From contig NZ_FOIB01000001.1 of the NCBI RefSeq assembly GCF_900111765.1, positions 868,001-932,000 of the forward strand: a stretch of DNA of 64,000 nt, written 5' to 3'. The DNA is from Myxococcus fulvus. Lineage in GTDB: Bacteria; Myxococcota; Myxococcia; Myxococcales; Myxococcaceae. The position numbers and the translations under genes are program-made. Below are positions 1-7,813 of the stretch, piece by piece. Each line of letters begins with the position of its first letter. The first letter of the stretch is position 1. Under the pieces are notes generated by a model. The model had not been told where the DNA came from. It was given only the letters and a program-made list of their open reading frames with translations, and did no database searches.

Positions 1-37
1 ACGCCTCGTTCATTCTGGTTGATGTGTTTCTTCTGGT

Positions 38-66
38 TTGACAGACATTCATTGCTTCTCAGCGAT
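38..66 (+). promoter_or_regulatory. possible -35 element upstream of first EF-Tu-like gene
   Basis: A perfect TTGACA lies at 38-43 inside a T-rich stretch, about 80 bases before the chosen ATG at 125. With 17-18 bases of spacing the -10 position reads AGCGAT or GCGATT, a poor match. The call rests mainly on the -35 hexamer and the locally low GC. Confidence 0.2.
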
Positions 67-124
67 TTCTCCGGGATTTATCGCGTGCTGGCGCGTCGAC
101 GGGGCGTGCACGGTGAGGAATGTC

Positions 125-1315
125 ATGAGTGCTCAGGTGGAAGTCGAACAGCCCAAGCCCCGGGTGCATCTCGGCGTGCTGGGCCACGAGGGCCACGGCA
201 AGTCGACCCTGGCGGCGGCCATCACGAAGGTGCTGGCGCGGTCGAGTGAGACCCGGACCTTGTCACCGACGGGGTCGGGCACGCTCAGACAGACGCGCGC
301 TCGAGGAATCTCCCTCTCGATGATGTACGTGGAATGTCAGACGTCGCATCGGTGCTACTCACACGTCGTCCCTCCCTCGCACGTGGACTGCGTGAAAGGG
401 CTGATGACGGGCTCGGCGCCGATGGACGGGGCCATCCTGGTCGTCTCCGCGGACGAGGGCCCCATGCCACAGACGCGCGACTGCATCCGCCTGGCGCGCG
501 AGGCGGGCATCCGGTCCATCGTGGTCTTCCTGAACAAGTGGCGCCTGATGGACGACCCGGAGATTCGCGAGCTCGTGGAACACGAGGTCAGGACGCTGCT
601 GAAGTCGTATGACTTTCCGGGCGATGAGACACCCATCGTCACCGGCTCCGCGCTGAGGGCGCTGGGGGGCGACACGGGGGCGTGGGGGGAGCCGGCCATC
701 CGGCGCCTGCTGGAGGTGGTGGACCGCCACATCACGACGCCCCGGTGCGTGACGCGCGAGCCGCTCCTGATGCCGGTGCAGGGCGTGCGCTTCATCATCA
801 ACCAAGGCACGGTGGTGGGGGGACGCGTGGAGCGCGGCACGCTCCACCTCCACGAGGAGGTGGAGGTGGTGGGGCTGGGGCCGACGCTGAGGACGGTGGT
901 GACGCGCATCGAGCAGTTCCACAAGCCCCTGGATGAGGGCCGGGTGGGCGACAAGGTCGACGTGCAGGTCCGCGGCCTGGAGGGCTGGAACCTGAAGCGT
1001 GGGCAGGTGCTGGCCCGGCCCGGCAGCATCCGAGCGCACCAGCGGTTCATCGCCCGGGTCTATCTGCTGACGAGGGCGGATGGTGGGCGCCACGGCGTGT
1101 TGCTCGACGATGACTGCCTGCGCTTCTGCTTCCATGGGACGGACATGATGGGGACGGTGAGGTTGCTGGAGGGAGAGCGACTGGGGAACCCGGGCGACAC
1201 CCTGCTGCTGCTGGTGGAACTCACCGACCCCGTCGCGCTGGAGGAGACGCTGCGCTTCGAGGTGCGCGAGGGCGGCCGCACCGTGGGCGTCGGCATCGTC
1301 ACGAAGGTCCTCTGA
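125..1315 (+). CDS. EF-Tu-like GTPase paralogue, degenerate G motifs (copy 1)
   Basis: This 396-residue protein has the length and three-domain plan of translation factor EF-Tu but is clearly divergent. The P-loop reads GHEGHGKS (residues 20-27) where EF-Tu has GHVDHGKT. The ARGI segment of switch I is followed by Ser instead of Thr. The G3 motif DxPGH has become VPPSH (82-86), losing the Asp, and the G4 motif NKxD is NKWR (137-140), losing the guanine-specifying Asp. GTP binding and hydrolysis are therefore doubtful. Domains 2 and 3 follow, with RVERG and a C-terminal VGVGIVTKVL like the EF-Tu end. The frame is open from 38, but ATG 125 aligns with EF-Tu and with the start of copy 2. It could be a regulatory paralogue, an immunity-type decoy or a decaying gene. 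Confidence 0.85.
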   Translation: MSAQVEVEQPKPRVHLGVLGHEGHGKSTLAAAITKVLARSSETRTLSPTGSGTLRQTRARGISLSMMYVECQTSHRCYSHVVPPSHVDCVKGLMTGSAPMDGAILVVSADEGPMPQTRDCIRLAREAGIRSIVVFLNKWRLMDDPEIRELVEHEVRTLLKSYDFPGDETPIVTGSALRALGGDTGAWGEPAIRRLLEVVDRHITTPRCVTREPLLMPVQGVRFIINQGTVVGGRVERGTLHLHEEVEVVGLGPTLRTVVTRIEQFHKPLDEGRVGDKVDVQVRGLEGWNLKRGQVLARPGSIRAHQRFIARVYLLTRADGGRHGVLLDDDCLRFCFHGTDMMGTVRLLEGERLGNPGDTLLLLVELTDPVALEETLRFEVREGGRTVGVGIVTKVL

Positions 1316-1744
1316 GCCGCACTCCGCGGTCGATTCCTGCTCCCGAGCTCCTGGGCCCCGTGGAGGCCCGGGTGGAGAGGTCTGTCTTGTCGTCATGGGC
1401 CCGTCGCGGGTCTGAACGATGACGTGCTCGCGGGGGCGGCGGTCCTCGAGTCGCGCGGCGTCTGTTTTCGGGTCTGTTGTTGGAGTGAGCGCGGCAATGG
1501 AGGAGTGTCATGTCTGGGCTGACCCAGGCGCTCGACAGGGCCATCCCGGCCTGGGACCTGTGACGAGACTCCCCGGCACCAGGGCCTGTTCAGTGCTGGT
1601 GAGAGGAATTGAGGGATGGGCGACCGTGAGGTCGTCGGGGTTGAAAGGGATTGAGGGCGTGCACAGGAATGGGCGGCCTCCCGGTGGTTCTCCCCGGGAG
1701 TTGCGCCGGCTCGGGTCGCCGGCCTGGTTGTGGTGAGGGATTTC
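1316..1744. other. intergenic region between the two EF-Tu-like genes
   Basis: This 429-base gap contains no convincing gene. An ATG at 1510 preceded by GGAGGAGTGTC opens a frame of only 17 codons (1510-1563), too short to judge. The segment around 1461-1485 is T-rich like the start of the window and may carry the promoter of copy 2. The bases just before the two EF-Tu-like ATGs match: GTGAGGAATGTC before 125 and GTGAGGGATTTC before 1745. Confidence 0.5.
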
Positions 1745-2938
1745 ATGGATGCTCAGGCGAAAATCACAGACAGCAAGCCCAACGTGAACATCGGTATGTT
1801 GGGACACGAGGGCCATGGGAAGACGCTGTTGACGGCGGCCATCACCCAGGTGTTGGCGAAGCGAGGAGGCGCCGAGCGCTGCTCGTATGAGGCGTTGCAG
1901 GCGGTGGGGCAGCGCATCGAGCGGGGAATCTTCCTCTCGACGACGCAGGTGGAGTACCAGACGGTGAATCGCCGGTACGCGCACGTCGACCATCCCGGGC
2001 ACGCCGACTGCGTGAAGAACCTGATGACGGGCGCGGCGAGCCTGGACGGCGCCATCCTGGTGGTCTCCGCGGTGGATGGCCCGATGCCCCAGACTCGCGA
2101 GTATGCGCTGCTGGCGCATCAGTCTGGCGTGGAGCGCCTGGTGGTCTTCCTGAACAAGACGGACCTGATGAGCAACAGGGAGCTGCATGAGCTCTGGGAG
2201 GAGGAGATTCGCGAGCTGCTGACGGAGTGCGGCTTCCGGGGCGACGAGGTCCCCATCATCCGCGGCTCGGCGCGCAGGGCGTTCGAGGGAGACGCGGGTG
2301 AATGGGGGGAGCGGGCCATCCTGAGTCTCCTGGAGGCGGTGGACCACGAGATTCCGACGCCGTGGCGAGCGGGGGATGAGCCGTTGTTGCTGTCGGTGGA
2401 GGACGTGTACCTCCGCCTGGACGGCGGCGCGGCGGTGGTGGGGCGCGTGGAGCGTGGCCGGCTCCATCCGGAGGAGGAGGTCGAGGTGGTGGGGGTGCGT
2501 CCGACGCGCAGGGCGGTGGTGACGCGCCTGGAGAAGTCCCTCCAGGCGGTGCCTGAGGCCGGGAGGGGAGACACCCTCGAGGTGCATCTGGGGGGCCTGG
2601 GGGACTGGCTGCCGGAGCGGGGGCAGGTGTTGGCGACGCCGGGCAGCCTCAAGCCATACACACGGTTCAAGGCGCAGGTGTATCTCCTGGCGAGGGAGGA
2701 CGGGGGACGTCGGGGATTGCTGCTGAGCGGCGACCGTCTGGGTTTCAACTTCCACGGTGTGGATGTCATCGGGAAGATGTGGTTGCCGCGAGGAGAACGG
2801 TTCGGGACGCCCGGGGACAACCTGCCGCTGGAGATCCAGCTCGAGACCCCTGTCGCGTTGGAGAAGGGCCTGCGCTTCTCGGTGCGGGAGACGGGCTGCA
2901 CGGTGGGAGTCGGCATCGTGACGGACGTCCTCAGATAG
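1745..2938 (+). CDS. EF-Tu-like GTPase paralogue (copy 2)
   Basis: This 397-residue EF-Tu-like protein is the tandem paralogue of the gene at 125. Here G3 (DHPGH, 82-86) and G4 (NKTD, 137-140) are intact and the P-loop is GHEGHGKT (20-27). However, the switch I Thr that coordinates magnesium in EF-Tu is Phe (RGIFL, 60-64), so classical switching is questionable. The beta-barrel domains are recognisable and the end (VGVGIVTDVL) matches copy 1. A GTG at 1730 would add five residues; ATG 1745 is preferred because it aligns with copy 1 and follows GTGAGGGATTTC. No ribosomal protein or tRNA genes lie nearby, unlike usual tuf loci, so a role other than bulk elongation is likely. Confidence 0.85.
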   Translation: MDAQAKITDSKPNVNIGMLGHEGHGKTLLTAAITQVLAKRGGAERCSYEALQAVGQRIERGIFLSTTQVEYQTVNRRYAHVDHPGHADCVKNLMTGAASLDGAILVVSAVDGPMPQTREYALLAHQSGVERLVVFLNKTDLMSNRELHELWEEEIRELLTECGFRGDEVPIIRGSARRAFEGDAGEWGERAILSLLEAVDHEIPTPWRAGDEPLLLSVEDVYLRLDGGAAVVGRVERGRLHPEEEVEVVGVRPTRRAVVTRLEKSLQAVPEAGRGDTLEVHLGGLGDWLPERGQVLATPGSLKPYTRFKAQVYLLAREDGGRRGLLLSGDRLGFNFHGVDVIGKMWLPRGERFGTPGDNLPLEIQLETPVALEKGLRFSVRETGCTVGVGIVTDVLR

Positions 2939-2994
2939 CCCCGAGGTACCGGGTGCATCTGGACGAAGGCCGAGCGCAATCCAGGGCCGAGCCA

Positions 2995-3017
2995 GGAGGC
3001 GCCCCGGGGCGCCCTCC
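2995..3017 (+). terminator. hairpin after EF-Tu-like copy 2
   Basis: GGCGCC at 2998-3003 pairs with GGCGCC at 3008-3013 around a CCGG loop. The stem extends outward by three further pairs across one bulged C. No clear T tract follows. Confidence 0.4.
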
Positions 3018-3157
3018 TCAACGCCTGGCTTTCTGGGGCAACAGCGCGTCGACGAGGAGCACGGCGCGAAGCTCGAGCGGGTCCGGGGCCGCGGGAGGCC
3101 GCGATGGGGACGCCGCGGGGCCGTCGTGGCCCCTTCCTGGACGATTGTCGTGAAATT

Positions 3158-3173
3158 TAGGTCATTCGACCTA
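3158..3173. promoter_or_regulatory. inverted repeat, likely TetR operator
   Basis: The site reads TAGGTC-ATTC-GACCTA, a perfect 6-base inverted repeat with a 4-base centre. It sits in a small AT-rich patch 53 bases before the reductase start at 3226 and overlaps or abuts a TTGACC (3176-3181). The size and form suit a TetR dimer, and the gene at 4332 in the same operon encodes a TetR protein, so autoregulation is the simplest reading. Confidence 0.6.
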
Positions 3174-3225
3174 TATTGACCTTCCGTGAGGCACGGACGG
3201 TCCGTGTCCGTGCACGGGAGTCGTC

Positions 3226-4335
3226 ATGGAGTCCGAGGGAAGCGTCGTCCTGGTGGGGGGTTATGGCGTGGTGGGAGTCCGGCTCGCCCGGCTCCTGAGG
3301 GAGCGGCACCCCAAGCTGCCGCTGGTCATCGCGGGGCGCCGTCTGGAGCAGGCCGCTGGGCTCGCCTCCCAGCTCGGCCACGCCCACGGCGTGGCGATGG
3401 ACATCCGCGCCAAGGACCCGCTGGCCGTGCTGAAGGGCAGGCCCGCCGCCGTCGTCACGCTGGTGAACGACCCGGAGGACCACCTCCTCGTCTCGGCCGC
3501 GCGCGCCGGGGTGCCGCTCTTGGACATCACCCGATGGACCTCGCGCATGCGCTCCGCGATGTTGCGCCTGTCCGGCATGCCCCCTCGCGCGCCGGTGCTG
3601 CTGGGCTCCGCGTGGATGGCGGGGCTGGTGCCTCGCCTCGTGGCCGTGGCCGCCTCGCGCGTGGGGGCGCTGTCGCAGGTGGACGTGGGCATCCGCTTCG
3701 CGCTCGCCGACGTGGCGGGGCCGGACTCGCTCGAGTACATGGACCGGCTGGCCCTGTCCTTCGAGGTGAAGGAGGACGGCCAGGAGCGCCACGTGCTGCC
3801 GCTGACGGATGGACGGAAGGTCACCTTCTCCGATGGGAAGAGCACGCGCGTGTTCCGCCTGGACACCCCCGAGCAGGCCACGCTGCCCGCGGTGCTGGGC
3901 GCGCGCGGCGTGGCGACGCGGATGGGCTTCGACGCGGACTCGGCCACCTGGTCCCTGGTGGTCCTCCAGCGGCTCGGCGTGCTCAAGCTGCTTCAGCATC
4001 CCCGCCTGACGCGCCTGCGCCGCGCGCTGCTCGCCACCAGCAACAAGGGCGGTGACGCGGCCTGGGTCGCGGACGTGGTGGGTGAGCATGGCCGCGTCCG
4101 GGTCGAGGTCGTCGACCCGAAGGGCCAGGCCCACCTGACGGCCGTGGGCGCGCTGCTCGGCGTGGAGCGGCTGCTCGGCGTCGACGGCGCGCCGCCGCAT
4201 GCCCCCGGCGTGTGGTTCCCCGAGCACGAGCCCCGCGCCGAGCACTCCCTCGCGGCGCTGCGCGCGTGCGGCGTCCAGGTGCGCATCGACGAGGCGCTCA
4301 TCGCCGCCCCCGCCCCGTTGAAGGTGGCCGCGTGA
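3226..4335 (+). CDS. saccharopine dehydrogenase-like NAD(P)-binding protein
   Basis: The 369-residue protein opens with a Rossmann fold: VVLVGGYGVVG (residues 7-17) is the dinucleotide loop, followed after a helix by IAGRR, whose basic residues suggest NADP(H) preference. The layout resembles the saccharopine-dehydrogenase NADP-binding superfamily, which in bacteria includes many reductases of unknown substrate. The C-terminal half has no motif I can assign. GGGAG lies just before ATG 3226. The stop overlaps the GTG start of the TetR gene by two bases, so the pair is surely co-transcribed and probably forms a self-regulated enzyme module. Substrate unknown. Confidence 0.8.
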   Translation: MESEGSVVLVGGYGVVGVRLARLLRERHPKLPLVIAGRRLEQAAGLASQLGHAHGVAMDIRAKDPLAVLKGRPAAVVTLVNDPEDHLLVSAARAGVPLLDITRWTSRMRSAMLRLSGMPPRAPVLLGSAWMAGLVPRLVAVAASRVGALSQVDVGIRFALADVAGPDSLEYMDRLALSFEVKEDGQERHVLPLTDGRKVTFSDGKSTRVFRLDTPEQATLPAVLGARGVATRMGFDADSATWSLVVLQRLGVLKLLQHPRLTRLRRALLATSNKGGDAAWVADVVGEHGRVRVEVVDPKGQAHLTAVGALLGVERLLGVDGAPPHAPGVWFPEHEPRAEHSLAALRACGVQVRIDEALIAAPAPLKVAA

Positions 4336-4991
4336 GCCCCCGCCGCGCGAGCAAGGCGCCCGGCACGCTCCCCTCCGCGAAGCCCCGTGAGGGCACAGCC
4401 GTCCACGCGAAGGGCCACGAGCGTGTGGAGCGCATCCTCGACGCGGCCATGGACGTCCTCGTGGAGGAGGGCTACGCGGGCCTTGCCCTGCGCGGCGTGG
4501 CCCAGCGCGCGGGGCTGAGCCTGGGCAACCTCCAGTACTACTTCCCCACCAAGCAGGACGTGGTGCGCGCGCTCCTGTCGCGCTACCTGGAGGCCGCCAT
4601 CCGCCACGTCCGCGAGCGCATGGACGGCGCGGGCACGCACCCCGACCAGCGGCTGCGACACGCGCTGGACGCCATCCTGGAGGACCAGGAGTCCCCCCGG
4701 CACTTCCAGCTCTTCGCCGAGCTGTGGGCCCTGGCCGCGAGGGACACCATGGTGGCCGAGGCGCTCGGGGTCTTCTACGCGGGCTACCGCGAGGGGCTCG
4801 TCGAGCTGCTGACGCCGCTGACCCCCGGGCTCACGCCCGCGCGCAGGGCGCGGCGAGCCGCCCTGTTGATGGCCTTCTTCGAGGGCCTGTCCCTCTTCCG
4901 CGGCGGCGGCAGCCTGCGCTCCGTGGCGGTGCCAGGGCTGGAGCAGGAGCTGCGCGCCCTCTGGGCCGACTGGACGAACCCGCCCGAATGA
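4332..4991 (+). CDS. TetR family transcriptional regulator
   Basis: This 219-residue protein has a typical TetR N-terminal DNA-binding domain at about residues 31-80: a first helix (RVERILDAAMDVL), then GYAGLALRGVAQRAG and SLGNLQYYFPTK, the helix-turn-helix with the family's YYxFxxK-like end. The remaining helical part would bind ligand and dimerise. About 25 basic, low-complexity residues precede the domain. GTG 4332 overlaps the previous stop (GTGA), which favours translational coupling and this start. Its likely target is the inverted repeat at 3158-3173. Confidence 0.9.
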   Translation: MSPRRASKAPGTLPSAKPREGTAVHAKGHERVERILDAAMDVLVEEGYAGLALRGVAQRAGLSLGNLQYYFPTKQDVVRALLSRYLEAAIRHVRERMDGAGTHPDQRLRHALDAILEDQESPRHFQLFAELWALAARDTMVAEALGVFYAGYREGLVELLTPLTPGLTPARRARRAALLMAFFEGLSLFRGGGSLRSVAVPGLEQELRALWADWTNPPE

Positions 4992-5001
4992 CCGCGCGTC
5001 C

Positions 5002-5361
5002 TCAGTCCTCGGCGACGAGCACCGACTTGAGGCGCTCGAGCGCCTCCGGGGTGACGTCCATGAACGCGAGCCCTACCTCGTAGACGGCCGCCGCGTCCTT
5101 GGGCAGCTTGCGCAGCCACGCGACGCGCGCGCGACACTCCAGCGTCGTGCCGTCCCCCAGGAACAGGTCCACCTCCAGGTTGCTGCCCTCGGTGTACGCG
5201 TCGTCGGAGTAGATGCGCACGCCGCCGAGGCTCGCATCCAGCACCCGCTGCTTGTCCCCGAACTTCAGTCGCGCCGGGCGCGCGTAGAGCGGCGCCTGGA
5301 GGCGAGGGAACGAACGGCGGTCATCCGCCAGGCTGCTCTTCTGACTTGCTGGGTTCATCAT
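5002..5361 (-). CDS. PilZ domain protein
   Basis: The 119-residue protein is essentially a single PilZ domain, a cyclic-di-GMP receptor fold. The two ligand motifs are present: R16-SFP-R20 (RxxxR) and D42-ASLGG (DxSxxG). The rest is beta-barrel and a short C-terminal helix. Myxobacteria encode many such single-domain proteins affecting motility and surface polysaccharide. It is convergent with the TetR gene, ten bases apart. A second Met immediately follows the first. Confidence 0.9.
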   Translation of the reverse strand: MMNPASQKSSLADDRRSFPRLQAPLYARPARLKFGDKQRVLDASLGGVRIYSDDAYTEGSNLEVDLFLGDGTTLECRARVAWLRKLPKDAAAVYEVGLAFMDVTPEALERLKSVLVAED

Positions 5362-5442
5362 CGGCGCTCCCCCCGTCAGGATCCGGCGGGTCTCACGGGC
5401 CTGTCACGAGCATAGGGGATTCAGACGCGCTGTGCAGGTGGG

Positions 5443-6135
5443 TCACTGGAACAACCCCGCCACCACCGCGAGCAGTCCGCCCACCGTGGCGGAGACGACC
5501 TCGCCCCCCTCCACCGCGGCCTCGACGGCCAGGCCCACTCCCTCGGCGGCGCCGCCCGCCAGGTCCACCGCCCCCACCGCCAGCTCCACCACGTCCACCG
5601 ATTCGGCCGCCTGCTCTACCGTGGACTGAAGGACTTCTGTCACCCGGGTGCGGGTCGGGGTGTCGGCCGCCACCTGGGAGAGCGCGACGGCCGCGGCCGC
5701 CGTGGTGCCCGCCGCCGTCAGCCCCACGACCAGCGGCCGCTTCCAGCGGCGGTGCCAGTCCATCAGCTGCTTCAGCTCGTTCGCGTCCAGCCACAGCCCG
5801 TGGCAGCGCGAGCACACATCCACCGCGCAGACCTCCGTGCGCACCTGGGACAGCGTCTCGTCGCAGGATGGGCAGCGCGCGACGGCCGAGCCGCACAGGC
5901 CACATTCTTCGCGCGCGGCCGGAACATGGTGCCGCGCGTGACGGCAGCGCCGCGTCGCGGAGGGCAGCGCGGCCTGGAGCGCCTCCGTCCTCCAGCCCGG
6001 CGCCAGCCGCTCCAGCTCGCCCGCATCCAGCCAATGTCCCTGGCAGCGCGCGCAGGTGTCCACCGGGACACCGCGCAGGTCGATGACGCGCAGCGGGGGC
6101 GCGGGGGGTGGGCAGACGGGGCAGGAGCGTTCCAT
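5443..6135 (-). CDS. zf-TFIIB zinc-ribbon protein with C-terminal hydrophobic region
   Basis: The protein holds two zf-TFIIB-type zinc ribbons. The first runs from CPVC near the N terminus to CARCQGHWLDAGELE. The second runs from CGLC/CPSC to CSRCHGLWLDANELKQL, the family signature CxxCxGxWLD. A hydrophobic segment (PLVVGLTAAGTTAAAAVAL) and an Ala/Val-rich tail follow, suggesting membrane association or an amphipathic helix. Function is unknown for most members. An upstream ATG at 6162 is in frame; ATG 6135 is preferred because GGGGGAC directly precedes it and MERxCPxC is the usual start of this family. Confidence 0.8.
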   Translation of the reverse strand: MERSCPVCPPPAPPLRVIDLRGVPVDTCARCQGHWLDAGELERLAPGWRTEALQAALPSATRRCRHARHHVPAAREECGLCGSAVARCPSCDETLSQVRTEVCAVDVCSRCHGLWLDANELKQLMDWHRRWKRPLVVGLTAAGTTAAAAVALSQVAADTPTRTRVTEVLQSTVEQAAESVDVVELAVGAVDLAGGAAEGVGLAVEAAVEGGEVVSATVGGLLAVVAGLFQ

Positions 6136-6192
6136 GTCCCCCGCATCCTTCCATGAATCCACCGGGGCCCGCAGGGCGTGTCGACGCGGGGC

Positions 6193-7614
6193 TCACGGAG
6201 GCGGGATGCGCAGCCTGCGGCCGTACGAGGGCACGCCCGCGTCGTTCACGATGAAGAGCTGGTAGTAGCCCGGCGGCGCGAGGTTGCGGTTGGGGGGCGC
6301 GGTGACGGTGAGGGCGCCGGCGGTCCGGGTGAAGGCGAGCGTGAGCAGCCGCTGGTTCATGTCGAAGGTGTGCGTCGTGGAGTTGAGCGCGATGAGCGAC
6401 ACTCGGGTGATGCGGGCCGCGTCGGGCGTCGTAATCGAGAAGGTGGCGCCGGGCTGGGACGTGGTGGGCGCGGCGGTGATGACGGGGCGCGCGCCCTTGA
6501 AGAGGTAGGGCGGGGAGAAGACCTCCGCGGTGTGCTCGTTCGCGCCGCCGGCCGACAGCACGCGTCCGTCCGGCAGGAGCGCCGCGGTGGAGTGATAGCC
6601 GCGGTAGCGCACCTGGCTGGCCAGCGAGGTCCAGGTGTTGGTGGCGGGGTTGTAGAGCTCCGCGTAGAGGACGGGCGAGGCCGCGTCGTCGAAGCCGCTG
6701 CCGCTGCTGCCGCCGATGATGAGCACGGTGCCGTCCGGCAGCAGCACCGCGTTGTGCTGGCGCCGGCGGATGCTCATGGGCGCCACGTACCGCCAGCTCG
6801 GCGCCGCCACGGTGAGGTCTATCTGCTCCACGGTGGCGGTGGGCGGCTCGCCTCCGCCGAAGAGCGTCACCTTGCCGTCGATGAGCACCGCGGGCCCGTA
6901 GCTGCGTCCGCCGAAGTTGCTCAAGGGGCCGGTGGTCCAGGCGCCGTTGCCGTTGGGGTTCAGCCAGAGCGAGCCGCGCAGCGAGCCCGCGTAGAAGAGC
7001 TGGCCGTTGGGGGCCAGGAACATCTTCGGATAGAAGGGCAGGTTGCGCCGCGCGCCCGTCAGCGTGCGCCAGGAGTTGGTGCCCGCGATGAAGCGCTGGG
7101 GAATCTCGTTGATGTCGCCCGCCCCGGCGATTTCACCGGAGATGACCACCACGTCGCCGTTGGAGAGCGTGGTGTTGGTGGGGTACCAGCGCCCGGCGTT
7201 CATGTCCGGCAGCCGGGTCCAGGTGTTGGTGTTGAAGTCGAACGCGCTGGTGTCGGGCAGGCCCACGTGGCTGGCGATGTGGCCGCCCGTCACCAGCAGC
7301 TTGCCGTTGGACAGGAAGTTGTGGCCGCTGCAGAAGATGTTGTAGCCCACGTACGGGTACGTGGTGAGCGCCCCGGTGGACGGGTCCCAGCGGCGGGGCG
7401 GCAGCGCGCCCTCCTCGAACTCGCCGTAGAAGAGCACCTTGCCGTCCGGCATCAGCGCCAGGTGCGTGGCGGAGATGGGCCAGGTCAGCACGCTGGACCA
7501 GCGCCCCGTCAGCGACGGCACCTGCGCCCTGGCCGAGGTGGCGCCCAGCAACACGAGGCCCAGCAGGTGGACGGCGAGGACCGCGCACCGACGAGGCAGG
7601 GGAGGGTGGCGCAT
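6193..7614 (-). CDS. secreted galactose-oxidase-like copper radical oxidase
   Basis: A signal peptide (about residues 1-30, ending SARA) precedes a Kelch-type seven-blade propeller and a C-terminal DUF1929-like immunoglobulin fold. Every active-site ligand of fungal galactose oxidase and bacterial GlxA has a counterpart: C95 (NIFCSGH) and Y144 (GRWYPT) for the Cys-Tyr crosslink, Y340-H341 (RGYHST) and H415 (TTHTFD) for copper. The 473-residue length is shorter than galactose oxidase because the N-terminal carbohydrate-binding domain is absent. It probably oxidises an alcohol or aldehyde outside the cytoplasm and releases peroxide. It is transcribed alone, divergent from the gene at 7814. Substrate unknown. 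Confidence 0.85.
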   Translation of the reverse strand: MRHPPLPRRCAVLAVHLLGLVLLGATSARAQVPSLTGRWSSVLTWPISATHLALMPDGKVLFYGEFEEGALPPRRWDPSTGALTTYPYVGYNIFCSGHNFLSNGKLLVTGGHIASHVGLPDTSAFDFNTNTWTRLPDMNAGRWYPTNTTLSNGDVVVISGEIAGAGDINEIPQRFIAGTNSWRTLTGARRNLPFYPKMFLAPNGQLFYAGSLRGSLWLNPNGNGAWTTGPLSNFGGRSYGPAVLIDGKVTLFGGGEPPTATVEQIDLTVAAPSWRYVAPMSIRRRQHNAVLLPDGTVLIIGGSSGSGFDDAASPVLYAELYNPATNTWTSLASQVRYRGYHSTAALLPDGRVLSAGGANEHTAEVFSPPYLFKGARPVITAAPTTSQPGATFSITTPDAARITRVSLIALNSTTHTFDMNQRLLTLAFTRTAGALTVTAPPNRNLAPPGYYQLFIVNDAGVPSYGRRLRIPPP

Positions 7615-7813
7615 TTGCGGGCTCCAGGCGGGGGCGGGCGGACGAGGGGCCAGAACCTAGGGACGTCGCGCGCGGGCGCGAGCTGTTCGCGCGTCGCAAG
7701 GCACTGATGGCTGGGTGACGAGCCGTGCCACCGGAGGACCGTTGTCCGCGGGGGGCGCGAGGTGGCTTGGTCCTCCGTCTGGCTCGACCCGTGTCGACGA
7801 AGGAGATGTCCCG

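Noticed and set aside
1510..1563. A 17-codon frame with a good GGAGGAG ribosome-binding site
   Set aside because: Too short, no signal peptide and no similarity I recognise; left as a note in the intergenic region.
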